From an uncultured Aeromonadaceae bacterium (GTDB lineage: Bacteria; Pseudomonadota; Gammaproteobacteria; Enterobacterales; Aeromonadaceae): a DNA stretch of 50,457 nt. The stretch covers positions 1-50,457 of the forward strand of contig CAMFKP010000002.1 in the NCBI GenBank assembly GCA_945957385.1. Reading direction: 5' to 3'. Of this stretch, positions 7,893-16,287 are shown in pieces. The notes beneath the pieces are model-generated. The model saw nothing but the letters and a program-made list of their open reading frames with translations. It searched no databases and was not told the DNA's origin. Numbering within the stretch: the first letter of the stretch is position 1; every line of letters starts with the position of its first letter. The translations under genes and the position numbers were made by a program.

Positions 7893-8390
7893 TCACATCC
7901 GGGCGAAAGCCCGGTTGTCGACGCTGTGTCGCACCGAGTTATGCAGTAGCTCGAGCAGCAGAAACGAACGGGTATCCCCGTCCGGCTCTTGATACAGCGC
8001 CTCTAAGCCCGCGAAGATTCCGTCATTGATCAAAACTTTATCCCCGTACTGTGGCATGCCGCTGAGTAACGCGCGCTGTTCATCACTGTCCTCATTGCGC
8101 ATCAACGAATAGATGACACTGCTGGGGATCTGGGTCCAGTTCGCACCAAAGCGGACTATGTGCCTGAGCCCCCGCGTCGCGTTCAAGCGTTGGGGAGGGA
8201 CACGATCGAGATCGACGTTGATGAATAAATAGGAGGGAAACAGCGGTTCCATCCGGCGTTGGCGCTGTCCGCGACTCAGTTTCTCGACTTCGACCATGGG
8301 GCAGTAACTGTCGATTCCCTGATTTCGCAGATGCAGGCTGGCGCGCCCTTCTTCGCGAGGTCGGCAGTAAGCCAGGTACCAGGTTGTCAT
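7893..8390 (-). CDS. rfaH: Transcription antitermination protein RfaH
   Basis: NusG paralogue that joins RNA polymerase at ops elements and lets it read through long surface-polysaccharide, LPS or pilus operons, while recruiting ribosomes. It has 165 residues (E. coli 162). The NGN domain (1-100) starts MTTWYLAYCRP; the C-terminal KOW domain begins about residue 113. Glu48 (in RMEPLFPSYLF) and Arg141 (in GDTRSFLLLELL) match the E. coli Glu48-Arg138 salt bridge that holds the alpha-helical, autoinhibited form, so fold switching is probably conserved. I start at ATG 8390; a longer frame to 8510 runs through the metQ terminator. No convincing ops site is in this window. Confidence 0.95.
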   Translation of the reverse strand: MTTWYLAYCRPREEGRASLHLRNQGIDSYCPMVEVEKLSRGQRQRRMEPLFPSYLFINVDLDRVPPQRLNATRGLRHIVRFGANWTQIPSSVIYSLMRNEDSDEQRALLSGMPQYGDKVLINDGIFAGLEALYQEPDGDTRSFLLLELLHNSVRHSVDNRAFARM

Positions 8391-8462
8391 GGGGTTTCTT
8401 CCGTGCTTTTTAATTAATTTAATTAGTATTGTGACTGCTGAAGCTACTGGTTTAGCAAAAAA

Positions 8463-8486
8463 AAAGGCTACGCCCGCGTAGCCTTT
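8463..8486 (-). terminator. Intrinsic terminator of metNIQ
   Basis: Ten-base stem AAAGGCTACG/CGTAGCCTTT with loop CCCG, followed on the minus strand by a run of T (A run 8456-8465). It separates metQ from rfaH. Confidence 0.88.
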
Positions 8487-8534
8487 ATGTGAGTTTACCG
8501 TGCTTTGCAAAAATTAACACGGTCGCCGGACTCA

Positions 8535-9326
8535 TTACCAGCCTTTTACGAGACCGCCTTTGAACAACTTATCAGCTGCTTGATAGACCTCATCGCTCTG
8601 ATAGGCCGCCACAAATTGCTTGACCTTCTCGGCGTCCTTGTTGTCTTCACGGGCCACGATCAGGTTGACATAAGGAGAGTCTTTATCTTCAACAAACAGC
8701 CCGTCACGCGTCGGCAGCAGATCGATCTGAGAGGCATAGGTGGTGTTGATGATCGCCAGATCAACATCGTCGAGTGAACGTGGCAGCTGAGCCGCTTCCA
8801 GTTCAACAATCTTCAGTTGTTTCGGATTGTCGACGATATCCAGCACTGTACCGTTCAGGCCAACGTTGTCTTTCAACTTAATCAGCCCCTGCTTTTGCAG
8901 CAGCAGCAGGGAGCGCCCCAGATTGGTCGGATCATTCGGTACGGCGACTTGAGCCCCTTGCGGCAGATCGGCAACGTGCTTGAACTTCTTGGAATAACCC
9001 GCGATCGGATAGACGAAGGTATTGCCAACCGGTACCAGCTTGTAACCGCGATCCTTGATTTGAGCATCCAGATACGGTTTGTGCTGGAACGCATTGACGT
9101 CAATGCTGCCATCATTCAAGGCGACGTTCGGGGTGACATAATCGCTGAAGCTGACGATTTCGACGTCAAGACCATACTTCTCTTTGGCGACTTTCTTGGC
9201 GACTTCGACAACTTGAGCTTCGGTCCCGGCAATGGCGCCCACCTTGAGATGCTTGTCGTTGTCACCTTGACCACAACCTGCCAGCAGGGCTGCAAACAGC
9301 GCCAGTGCGGAAAGGGATTTTTTCAT
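8535..9326 (-). CDS. metQ: D/L-methionine ABC transporter, substrate-binding lipoprotein MetQ
   Basis: Periplasmic methionine-binding lipoprotein anchored to the inner membrane. The 263-residue product has a lipobox LLAGC with lipidated Cys18, then the NlpA/MetQ fold: KVGAIAGTEAQVVEVAKKV, DVNAFQHKPYLD, VGNTFVYPIAGYSKK, AVPNDPTNLGRSLLLLQ and AIINTTYASQIDL. A strong AGGAGG lies six bases before the ATG. It is the last gene of metNIQ, 26 bases after metI, and is followed by a terminator. Confidence 0.97.
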   Translation of the reverse strand: MKKSLSALALFAALLAGCGQGDNDKHLKVGAIAGTEAQVVEVAKKVAKEKYGLDVEIVSFSDYVTPNVALNDGSIDVNAFQHKPYLDAQIKDRGYKLVPVGNTFVYPIAGYSKKFKHVADLPQGAQVAVPNDPTNLGRSLLLLQKQGLIKLKDNVGLNGTVLDIVDNPKQLKIVELEAAQLPRSLDDVDLAIINTTYASQIDLLPTRDGLFVEDKDSPYVNLIVAREDNKDAEKVKQFVAAYQSDEVYQAADKLFKGGLVKGW

Positions 9327-9352
9327 GGAAACCTCCTGTTGATGAAAAACGC

Positions 9353-10006
9353 TTAACGATGGTCAACGCGGCGAACCAGACGTTCACCCAGTGATTGAAT
9401 CAGTTGTACTAGCACCACCAGCATCACCACAGTAATCAGCATGACGGCGGGGTCAAAGCGCTGGTAACCATAACGGATGCCGACATCACCAAGCCCGCCG
9501 CCGCCGATGGCACCGGCCATCGCCGAGTAGTTGACCAGGGTTACCAGCGTGATGGTGATGGCATTGATGATGCCTGGTAACGCCTCGGGCAGGAGGACTT
9601 TACCAATGATTTGCAGCGGCTTGGCACCCATAGCCTGAGCCGCCTCAACCAATCCTGACGGTACTTCCAGCAGGGCGCCTTCGATGAGGCGGGCCACAAA
9701 CGGAATGGCGCCCACGGTCAGTGGCACAATCGCAGCGATGGTGCCAATGCTGGTTCCGACTACAAAACGGGTAAACGGGATGATCGCGACCAACAAAATG
9801 ATGAACGGTACAGAGCGCCCTATGTTGACCAGGGTTCCGAGCAGTCGGTGCAGCAGCGGATGAGCCAATACAGCACCTGGTTTAGTCACATGCAGAGCGA
9901 CGCCGAGCGGGATGCCGAACAGGGCACTGAATGCGGCTGAAGCGGCAACCATGACCAGTGTTTCGCCCAGCGCGGAAAGCAGCAGGTTAATCATGGCTTC
10001 GGACAT
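9353..10006 (-). CDS. metI: D/L-methionine ABC transporter, permease MetI
   Basis: Inner-membrane permease that forms the methionine channel with MetN. It has 217 residues and about five hydrophobic segments; the coupling EAA motif is near [25 protein letters not shown] (EAA...G...LP pattern). Its ATG lies inside the end of metN, a 20-base overlap that points to translational coupling. Confidence 0.96.
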   Translation of the reverse strand: MSEAMINLLLSALGETLVMVAASAAFSALFGIPLGVALHVTKPGAVLAHPLLHRLLGTLVNIGRSVPFIILLVAIIPFTRFVVGTSIGTIAAIVPLTVGAIPFVARLIEGALLEVPSGLVEAAQAMGAKPLQIIGKVLLPEALPGIINAITITLVTLVNYSAMAGAIGGGGLGDVGIRYGYQRFDPAVMLITVVMLVVLVQLIQSLGERLVRRVDHR

Positions 10007-11030
10007 AACCGAGTACCTCTACTTGGATCTGATGTTGACGCAGGAAAGCAATCGTCAGCTCACAGGCTTCTGCCGGTGCGAACAGCTCGGCCAGCAAATA
10101 ACCAAATTTCACACCGCCGGCGTACTCAATATCGGCACTCAAAATGCTGACATCGACCCCAAAGCGACGGCTGACTTCGGATATCAGCGGCGTGTCGACA
10201 CTCTGTCCGGTGAAGCCCAGGCGCAGCAGTGGCCAGTTATCAGCCTGGCGTTCAGTCGCGAGTCGTAATTGATAATCCTCGGGGATCGGCAGGTGAATTG
10301 TGGATTGAATAAAATCGCGCGCCAGTTGGGTTTGGGCGTGCGCGAAGAACCAGGCTACTTCACCTTGTTCAATCAGTTGACCAGCGTGAATGATGGCGAC
10401 CTTGTCACAGATGGTTTTAACCACATCCATCTCATGGGTGATCAGCAAGATGGTCAGTCCCAGACGGCGGTTGATCTCTTTGAGCAGCGCCAGGATCGAT
10501 TGGGTCGTTTGTGGATCGAGTGCCGACGTGGCTTCATCACAGAGCAGAACTTTGGGAGCGGGAGCCAGGGCTCGGGCAATGGCGACGCGCTGCTTCTGAC
10601 CGCCGGAGAGTTCGGCGGGGTAGGCGTGAGCCCGTTCCTGCAAGCCAACCAGCGCCAGCAGCTCGTTGACGCGAGCCTGGATCTGCGTTTTGTCCTGTCC
10701 GGCCAGCTCCAATGGCAATGCAATGTTCTCGGCGACAGTGCGCGAGGAGAGCAGATTGAAATGCTGGAAGATCATACCAATCTTGCGACGAGCCAGCGTC
10801 AAGCTACGTTCATCAAGCGTGGTCAAATCAACGCCGTCGACGACAACACTACCGGTTGTCGGACGCTCAAGGAGATTCACACAGCGGATCAGCGTGCTTT
10901 TGCCGGCGCCAGAAGCACCAATCACGCCAAATATCTCACCGTGTTGGACCTGTAGATCAGTGGGCTGCAAGGCTTGGACTGCCGCGGCCCCTTCACCGTA
11001 GGTCTTTGATACACCAGTTAAATTAATCAT
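9987..11030 (-). CDS. metN: D/L-methionine ABC transporter, ATP-binding protein MetN
   Basis: ATPase of the MetNIQ importer. It has 347 residues from ATG 11030 ([12 protein letters not shown]), as in E. coli (343); an in-frame TTG at 11045 is possible but neither start has a strong ribosome site. Walker A is GASGAGKST, the signature [10 protein letters not shown], Walker [12 protein letters not shown], with a His switch in [10 protein letters not shown]. The C-terminal 100 residues form the ACT-like NIL domain that binds methionine and inhibits transport (trans-inhibition). First gene of metNIQ, with promoter and met boxes upstream. Confidence 0.97.
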   Translation of the reverse strand: MINLTGVSKTYGEGAAAVQALQPTDLQVQHGEIFGVIGASGAGKSTLIRCVNLLERPTTGSVVVDGVDLTTLDERSLTLARRKIGMIFQHFNLLSSRTVAENIALPLELAGQDKTQIQARVNELLALVGLQERAHAYPAELSGGQKQRVAIARALAPAPKVLLCDEATSALDPQTTQSILALLKEINRRLGLTILLITHEMDVVKTICDKVAIIHAGQLIEQGEVAWFFAHAQTQLARDFIQSTIHLPIPEDYQLRLATERQADNWPLLRLGFTGQSVDTPLISEVSRRFGVDVSILSADIEYAGGVKFGYLLAELFAPAEACELTIAFLRQHQIQVEVLGYVRSHD

Positions 11031-11120
11031 GTATTGAGGGCTCAATCACCGAGGCAATGACTGCCTGACAGTGAAAAGATAGTTGTTCTTGCTAGTTGGG
11101 TTCAGTTTGTATGGGAAAAG

Positions 11121-11149
11121 ATGCTAGGGGGTGGCAGCGGTCAAGTCAA
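11121..11149 (-). promoter_or_regulatory. Sigma-70-like promoter of metNIQ
   Basis: On the minus strand TTGACT (11149-11144) and TAGCAT (11126-11121) are separated by exactly 17 bases, about 90 bases before the metN ATG. Confidence 0.6.
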
Positions 11150-11158
11150 TGGACTTTT

Positions 11159-11182
11159 TTATGTCTGGATGGCTAAATGTCT
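11159..11182. promoter_or_regulatory. Tandem met boxes (MetJ operator) upstream of metN
   Basis: Three contiguous eight-base units, TTATGTCT, GGATGGCT and AAATGTCT, resemble the MetJ box AGACGTCT (5, 5 and 6 of 8 identical). They sit directly upstream of the -35 element. MetJ binds tandem eight-base boxes cooperatively, so the spacing fits. Repression by MetJ with S-adenosylmethionine is inferred. Confidence 0.55.
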
Positions 11183-11239
11183 GCAATCGTAAGCGTATTT
11201 TTAGCTAAGCAGTGGTTGGTGCGCGTTAGCCAGATAAAA

Positions 11240-11259
11240 AACGGGGCCTGAGCCCCGTT
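11240..11259 (-). terminator. Intrinsic terminator of arcA
   Basis: Stem AACGGGGC/GCCCCGTT with loop CTGA, followed on the minus strand by a T run, 18 bases after the arcA stop. Confidence 0.85.
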
Positions 11260-11277
11260 CACTATTTGATGGGTGAG

Positions 11278-11994
11278 TTAGTCATCCAGCGTGCCGCAGA
11301 AGCGATAACCCTCACCGTGGATGGTGGCAATGATCTCTGGCGTCTCGGCGACAGACTCGAAATGCTTGCGAATGCGACGGATCGTCACATCGACAGTTCT
11401 ATCGTGAGCCTTGAGTTCTCGCCCAGTCATTTTCATCAGCAAGTCGGCCCGGGTTTGAATTTGGCCCGGATTTTCACAAAAGTGCAGCAAAGCCCGAAAC
11501 TCGGAGCGAGGTAGACGGATGGCCTCGCCTGACGGCGGAAGCAAACTGCGGCTGTTTATATCCAGCGTCCAGCCATTAAAACGATAATTTTCGACGTGGC
11601 TAGCGGCTGTCTCGGTACTGCCAACGCGCATGGTGCGCCCCAACAGGTTACGCGCTCGTATGGTCAGCTCGCGTGGATTGAAGGGTTTGGTGATGTAATC
11701 ATCGGCTCCGATTTCCAGTCCGAGGATCTTGTCGACCTCGTTGTCCCGACCGGTCAAGAACATCAGTGCAAACTGACCACGTTCACGCAATTCACGGGCC
11801 AGAAGCAGTCCGTTTTTACCCGGCAGGTTGATATCCATAATGACCAGATCAACATCGTTATTGGATAGAAGGTCGTGCATCTCATCGCCATTATTGGCTT
11901 CAAGAACATCGTAACCTTCCGCTACAAAGATGCTTTTCAGGGAATTTCGCGTCACCAGTTCATCTTCGACGATCAGGATTTGAGGTGTTTGCAT
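11278..11994 (-). CDS. arcA: Aerobic respiration control response regulator ArcA
   Basis: OmpR/PhoB-family regulator phosphorylated by ArcB when oxygen is low; represses respiratory and TCA genes. The 238-residue product equals E. coli ArcA in length. The receiver carries Glu10-Asp11 and phospho-acceptor Asp54 in [12 protein letters not shown], with [20 protein letters not shown] and Lys in YITKPFNP; the C-terminal winged helix includes [21 protein letters not shown] start at ATG 11994; an in-frame GTG nine bases earlier is possible, since neither has a clear ribosome site. ArcB is encoded 4.8 kb away. Confidence 0.98.
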   Translation of the reverse strand: MQTPQILIVEDELVTRNSLKSIFVAEGYDVLEANNGDEMHDLLSNNDVDLVIMDINLPGKNGLLLARELRERGQFALMFLTGRDNEVDKILGLEIGADDYITKPFNPRELTIRARNLLGRTMRVGSTETAASHVENYRFNGWTLDINSRSLLPPSGEAIRLPRSEFRALLHFCENPGQIQTRADLLMKMTGRELKAHDRTVDVTIRRIRKHFESVAETPEIIATIHGEGYRFCGTLDD

Positions 11995-12280
11995 GGCCGG
12001 CACTCGAGAGGTTAAATACTGATATAAAATTTAACATTTCATCTCATCAAAGGCGATGAGTTGTTAATCACCAACAACAGCATCTGGCTCGATATGTTGA
12101 TATAATGGGCGTTTGGCCGTTAATAATTCGCCAGAACTGCAAAAATGCAGAAATTCTCTGTTGAAGGCAGGGATGAAATGTACCAAGTAACCTCTAGTTA
12201 ACAATGATTTGCTAACCAAAGGTTACTGATTTCGCATGCTTGTTTGATATATGTCAACTTTGTTTCCAAGGTATCCGTCA
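11995..12280. other. arcA upstream region with inverted repeats
   Basis: AT-rich control region. It holds GTTGTT-AATCACC-AACAAC (12060-12078) and an inverted repeat AGTAACCT (12186-12193)/AGGTTACT (12220-12227). Inside each arm of the second repeat TAAC-like units recur 11 bases apart, the spacing of ArcA direct repeats. A minus-strand TTGATG-18-TATATC promoter candidate lies near 12014-12050. ArcA autoregulation is inferred only. Confidence 0.35.
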
Positions 12281-12760
12281 TTAAAAGCGGTAGCTGGCAC
12301 CGAGGGTGAACAGTTGCTGATCGGTGATAGGTGCGCCGTATGCTGCTTGAATTGATAGGTTTGTATCGGGTTGCCAGACAGAAGCTAATCCCAGCGTGGG
12401 ATTGCTGAGCATGGATGGGTGTTGAATGAGCTGACTGCGAAAGGAGAGCCAATCACTCCAACGCAAACCCACCCCCGAAATCAACCAAAACTCGTTTGGT
12501 GTTTTTTCATCAGAGGCTGGGGATGGGATGGTGTAGTGCTGAGTGTAAACAAACAGCTGTAAATCACGATGCAGCACATTGGCATCAAGGGTGTGCTCAG
12601 GCCAGATGTTTTCCTGTTCCGACAACGCGTTGCTGTAATAACGACTTGTAATTGCAGTCATGGCATCGTCGGGATGTGCTGCTACAGAGGCAGACAAGAA
12701 CAGAGCCAAACATGTTAACTGCCTTAGCGTATCTTGGGATGGGAATGTTAGCCGGATCAT
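12281..12760 (-). CDS. Putative small exported outer-membrane protein
   Basis: Not assigned to a family. From ATG 12760 it has 159 residues; an earlier ATG at 12799 would add 13. A signal peptide is clear (RQLTCLALFLSASVAA, cleavage likely before HPDD, near residue 28). The mature part has alternating hydrophobic and polar stretches with many aromatic residues (FWLISGVGLRWSDWLSFRSQL, LGLASVW, LFTLGASYRF, quoted in pieces) and ends in Phe with Tyr two before it, the C-terminal signature of outer-membrane beta-barrels. Only about five or six strands fit, fewer than a usual monomeric barrel. Both start codons lack a strong ribosome site. It is divergent from lasT. Confidence 0.6.
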   Translation of the reverse strand: MIRLTFPSQDTLRQLTCLALFLSASVAAHPDDAMTAITSRYYSNALSEQENIWPEHTLDANVLHRDLQLFVYTQHYTIPSPASDEKTPNEFWLISGVGLRWSDWLSFRSQLIQHPSMLSNPTLGLASVWQPDTNLSIQAAYGAPITDQQLFTLGASYRF

Positions 12761-12910
12761 GGCCAGTCTCGTTTGCAGTTGTTGTTCAAAGAATGGCATA
12801 TCGATAACGATTGTGAGGTGCGCAGAACAGATATTTATCGATGGTGTTCAGGTCGCAGCTGGCTTGTCGTTCAGCTTAACGCTAGATTAGCGGCCCACTC
12901 AGGAGGCGTA

Positions 12911-13636
12911 ATGGATATTTGCTTTATTCTAATGGCCCCAGCGCGGCCAGAGAATGTCGGTGCAGCCGCTCGGGCGATGAAAACCATGGGTTTTTCGCAG
13001 ATGCGTGTTGTTGCATCCATGGTTCATACACAGCCGGAAGCCCAATGGGTTGCACACGGGGCGCAAGAGATATTAAGCCAGGCAGAGAGTTACGACTCCT
13101 TGGCCGAGGCAGTGGCCGATCTGGATTTGATCGTCGCAACGACAGCGCGACAGCGAGGTCAACATCATGTCTATCTGACTCCAGATGAAGTAAAGACTCA
13201 GCTACGGAATAAAAGCGGATTAAAGCGGGTCGGAATCTTGTTTGGCTGTGAGGAGTCAGGCCTGTCGAATGAGCAGTTATCCCACGCTGATTTGATCAGC
13301 TACCTGCCGCTTAAAGTGGGTTATCCGTCACTCAATCTGGGTCAGGCGATTATGTTGTATGCCTATGAACTGAGTGAGTTGATTGGCAGCCAAGTCCCAG
13401 CAATTGCACCCTCTGTGCCAGCGGAGGGGCAAGTTCATGCCTTGCAAGCCAAAATAGCAGATATTCTGGCGAAGCTGGCGGTTGATGAGGATGAAAAACT
13501 GCATAAGTGGGCGATATCCAGTGTATCCATGCTGGCACAGCGCGATCTCAACCTGCTGCATCTGCTATGTAAGGACCTTTCTCGGGCCCTTGGCCGCCAA
13601 GAAGAGATTGACAGCACTGAGGTCAAACCGGTATAG
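12911..13636 (+). CDS. lasT: SpoU-type RNA methyltransferase LasT/YjtD
   Basis: Predicted SAM-dependent tRNA/rRNA methyltransferase of the SPOUT class, related to TrmJ; substrate unknown. It has 241 residues. Motif 1 is PARPENVGAAARAMKTMGF, motif 2 GILFGCEESGLSNEQLSHAD and motif 3 PSLNLGQAIMLYAYEL, which forms the knot and binds SAM. The ATG follows AGGAGG with four bases of spacing; an upstream in-frame extension is not used. It lies between arcA and thrABC, exactly as yjtD does in E. coli. Confidence 0.92.
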   Translation: MDICFILMAPARPENVGAAARAMKTMGFSQMRVVASMVHTQPEAQWVAHGAQEILSQAESYDSLAEAVADLDLIVATTARQRGQHHVYLTPDEVKTQLRNKSGLKRVGILFGCEESGLSNEQLSHADLISYLPLKVGYPSLNLGQAIMLYAYELSELIGSQVPAIAPSVPAEGQVHALQAKIADILAKLAVDEDEKLHKWAISSVSMLAQRDLNLLHLLCKDLSRALGRQEEIDSTEVKPV

Positions 13637-13637
13637 C
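13608..13637 (+). promoter_or_regulatory. Promoter of the thr operon
   Basis: TTGACA (13608-13613) and TATAGC (13632-13637) are 18 bases apart and lie in the end of lasT, about 35 bases before the leader peptide ATG. Confidence 0.55.
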
Positions 13638-13672
13638 TATCGTGTTTGGAATTATCAGGTTCAATTTTTAAC

Positions 13673-13750
13673 ATGCTGTCAGTCACCATTCGCACTACCA
13701 CCATTATTATTACCGGCACCACCTTGGGTGGTATCGGGGCGGGCTGCTGA
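13673..13750 (+). CDS. thrL: thr operon leader peptide
   Basis: A 25-residue frame starting MLSVTIRTTTIIITG and ending in GAGC before TGA. It holds seven threonine and five isoleucine codons, as in the E. coli thr leader, which controls transcription by attenuation: ribosomes stall at Thr/Ile codons when those amino acids are scarce and the downstream terminator then does not form. It is followed after 28 bases by a strong terminator hairpin and then by thrA. The ribosome site is weak (CAGG about 13 bases upstream). Too short for ordinary gene calling. Confidence 0.9.
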   Translation: MLSVTIRTTTIIITGTTLGGIGAGC

Positions 13751-13778
13751 GTGTACTGACAACAAGTTCAGAAATTTC

Positions 13779-13813
13779 AAAGGCCCGTACCCACCAGGTA
13801 CGGGCCTTTTTGT
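13779..13813 (+). terminator. thr attenuator (intrinsic terminator before thrA)
   Basis: Thirteen-base stem AAAGGCCCGTACC/GGTACGGGCCTTT with loop CACCA, then a T run. It stands between thrL and thrA, 17 bases before the thrA ATG. Confidence 0.92.
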
Positions 13814-13829
13814 TACAGGGAGATAAGTA

Positions 13830-16286
13830 ATGCGTGTTTTGAAGTTTGGAGGCTCCTCTCTGGCTGATGCTGAGCGCTTTTTGCGAGTATCAGACATTGT
13901 CATCAATAATCAGCAACAGGCTCAGGTAGCGTTAGTGTTATCTGCTCCTGCCAAGGTCACCAACCATCTTGTTGCTTTAGTTGAACAGACCAGCCGTGGT
14001 CTGGATGCCAATGCAACACTGGCGGAGATTGAAGGGATTTTTAGCCGTCTGATTGCTGGTCTCAAGAATAAATATCCAGCGCTTGATGACGACAAACTGA
14101 TGGCGCGCATGGCTCAGGAATTTACGGTCGTTCGTCGTCAGATGCAGGGTATTACCTTGCTTGGTCAGTGCCCGGATAATATTCAGGCTCAGATCTTAAG
14201 TCGTGGTGAGGCGCTTTCTATCGCCTGTATGCAAGAACTGCTGATGGTCCGAGGCCATGAGGTCGAGCTCATTGACCCGGTTAAATTGCTGCTCGCTGAA
14301 GGCGGTTTTCTAGAGTCTCATGTCAACATTGATGTCTCCCGCGCACGTTTCCAAAGTACTCCAATCAATTCGGATGCCATTTATTTGATGGCTGGGTTCA
14401 CCGGTGGCAACCCACAAGGTGAACTGGTGTTATTGGGACGTAATGGTTCGGATTATTCTGCTGCCTGCCTCGCCGCTTGTGTCGGCGCTGAATGTTGTGA
14501 GATATGGACTGATGTAGACGGTGTCTACAGCTGTGATCCCCGTTTAGTCCCTGATGCGGTCTTGCTCAAGCGCATGTCATATAAAGAGGCGATGGAGCTC
14601 TCCTATTTTGGCGCCAAAGTCTTGCATCCCAGAACGATTGCTCCGATCGCTCAATTCCAGATCCCCTGTCTGATCAAAAACAGTTTCAATCCCCAGGGTG
14701 AGGGTACCCTGATCGCGGAACAAGGGGATGACGAACTACCGGTGAAGGGTATTTCTGACTTGGCGGGGATCTCGATGATCAACGTCAGCGGTCCCGGTAT
14801 GAAAGGCATGGTAGGTATGGCGGGAAGAATATTCACCGCTGTGTCGCGGGCTGGTGTTTCGATTACGCTGATCACGCAATCTTCATCTGAGTACAGCATC
14901 AGTTTCTGTATTCATACCTATGATGCCGAGCGTGCGCGCAATGTGCTGGAAACAGAGTTTGAGCTGGAGTTGAAAGCCGGTCTGCTGGAGGAGATCGAAA
15001 TGCGCCATGAGTTGGCCATCATCTCTGTGGTGGGCGATGGCATGCGCACCAGTAAAGGGGTTGCGGCGCGTTTCTTCCTGTCGCTGGCCCAGGCCAATAT
15101 CAATGTCGTGGCGATTGCTCAGGGCTCAAGTGAGCGTTCCATTTCTGCAGTGGTAGGTAAAGGGAAGGTGAACGAGGCCATCAAGGCTTGCCATCAGAAC
15201 TTCTTTACCAGCATGCAATTTATCGATTTGATCCTGGTTGGCTTGGGTGGGGTCGGCGGCGCGCTGTTGGAACAGATCCGCCGGCAACAACCGGTGCTGG
15301 CGCAGCAGGGTATTGGTCTGCGCGTTGTTGGTTTGGCAAACTCACGTAAATTGGCGCTGAGCCGTGATGGACTGGATCTGGCTGACTGGCCAAAACTGCT
15401 GGCCGAAGCGCAGCAGCCGTTTTCTCTGCAGGCGGTCAAGAAGCTGGTGGACGATAGCCATCTGATCAATCCGGTCATTGTCGATTGCACTTCAGATGAG
15501 AACGTTGCAAACCAGTACGCCGATTTCTTGGCTGCTGGTTTTCATGTCGTTACGCCGAACAAGAAAGCGAACACCAGTTCGATCGCTTACTATCGTGAAC
15601 TGCGCAAGACTGCGCTGCTGACGCGTCGTAAGTTCCTGTATGAAACCAACGTCGGGGCTGGCTTACCCGTCATCGAGAATCTGCAAAATCTGATCAAAGC
15701 CGGCGACAAGTTGCAAGCGTTTAACGGCATCCTGTCCGGTTCCCTTTCGTTTATCTTCGGCAAGCTAGATGAGGGGATGTCATTCTCCGAGGCAACCCTG
15801 ACGGCGAAAGCCAAAGGATTTACCGAGCCTGATCCGCGTGATGATCTCAATGGCATGGATGTCGCTCGCAAGTTGCTAATTCTGGCGCGGGAAGCCGGTA
15901 TGACGCTGGAGTTGAGCGATGTCGAGGTCGAGCAAGCATTACCTCCGGCTTTTGATTGTAGTGGTGATGCGGAGAGCTTTATCCAGCGTTTGCCGCAGGC
16001 GGATGCTTGGTTTGCAGCCGAAGTTGATAAGGCCCGTGCCGAGGGTAAGGTGCTGCGTTATGTCGGCGCGATCGAGCACGGCAAGTGCAAGGTGGCTATC
16101 AAGGCCGTCGATGAGAATGACCCTCTGTTCAAGGTCAAGGATGGCGAGAATGCGCTGGCATTTTTCTCCACCTACTATCAACCGATTCCTCTGGTCTTGC
16201 GTGGTTATGGCGCTGGCACCGAGGTAACCGCGGCCGGGGTATTCGCCGACCTGCTGCGTACCCTTAATTGGAAGCAGGAGGTTTAA
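13830..16286 (+). CDS. thrA: Bifunctional aspartokinase I / homoserine dehydrogenase I
   Basis: First and third steps of threonine synthesis from aspartate, normally inhibited by threonine. It has 818 residues (E. coli 820). The kinase part (1-280) starts [17 protein letters not shown] and contains [10 protein letters not shown] and [17 protein letters not shown] regulatory domains follow (about 315-460, with [13 protein letters not shown] and [11 protein letters not shown]). The dehydrogenase part (about 465-818) has the NAD(P) loop [21 protein letters not shown] and [18 protein letters not shown] weak ribosome site (GGGAG, 10 bases) precedes the ATG. First structural gene of thrLABC. Confidence 0.98.
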   Translation: MRVLKFGGSSLADAERFLRVSDIVINNQQQAQVALVLSAPAKVTNHLVALVEQTSRGLDANATLAEIEGIFSRLIAGLKNKYPALDDDKLMARMAQEFTVVRRQMQGITLLGQCPDNIQAQILSRGEALSIACMQELLMVRGHEVELIDPVKLLLAEGGFLESHVNIDVSRARFQSTPINSDAIYLMAGFTGGNPQGELVLLGRNGSDYSAACLAACVGAECCEIWTDVDGVYSCDPRLVPDAVLLKRMSYKEAMELSYFGAKVLHPRTIAPIAQFQIPCLIKNSFNPQGEGTLIAEQGDDELPVKGISDLAGISMINVSGPGMKGMVGMAGRIFTAVSRAGVSITLITQSSSEYSISFCIHTYDAERARNVLETEFELELKAGLLEEIEMRHELAIISVVGDGMRTSKGVAARFFLSLAQANINVVAIAQGSSERSISAVVGKGKVNEAIKACHQNFFTSMQFIDLILVGLGGVGGALLEQIRRQQPVLAQQGIGLRVVGLANSRKLALSRDGLDLADWPKLLAEAQQPFSLQAVKKLVDDSHLINPVIVDCTSDENVANQYADFLAAGFHVVTPNKKANTSSIAYYRELRKTALLTRRKFLYETNVGAGLPVIENLQNLIKAGDKLQAFNGILSGSLSFIFGKLDEGMSFSEATLTAKAKGFTEPDPRDDLNGMDVARKLLILAREAGMTLELSDVEVEQALPPAFDCSGDAESFIQRLPQADAWFAAEVDKARAEGKVLRYVGAIEHGKCKVAIKAVDENDPLFKVKDGENALAFFSTYYQPIPLVLRGYGAGTEVTAAGVFADLLRTLNWKQEV

Positions 16287-16287
16287 C

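Noticed and set aside
12198..12452. 84-residue open frame overlapping the small outer-membrane gene
   Set aside because: No ribosome site, and the overlapping frame has a clear signal peptide and C-terminal Phe.
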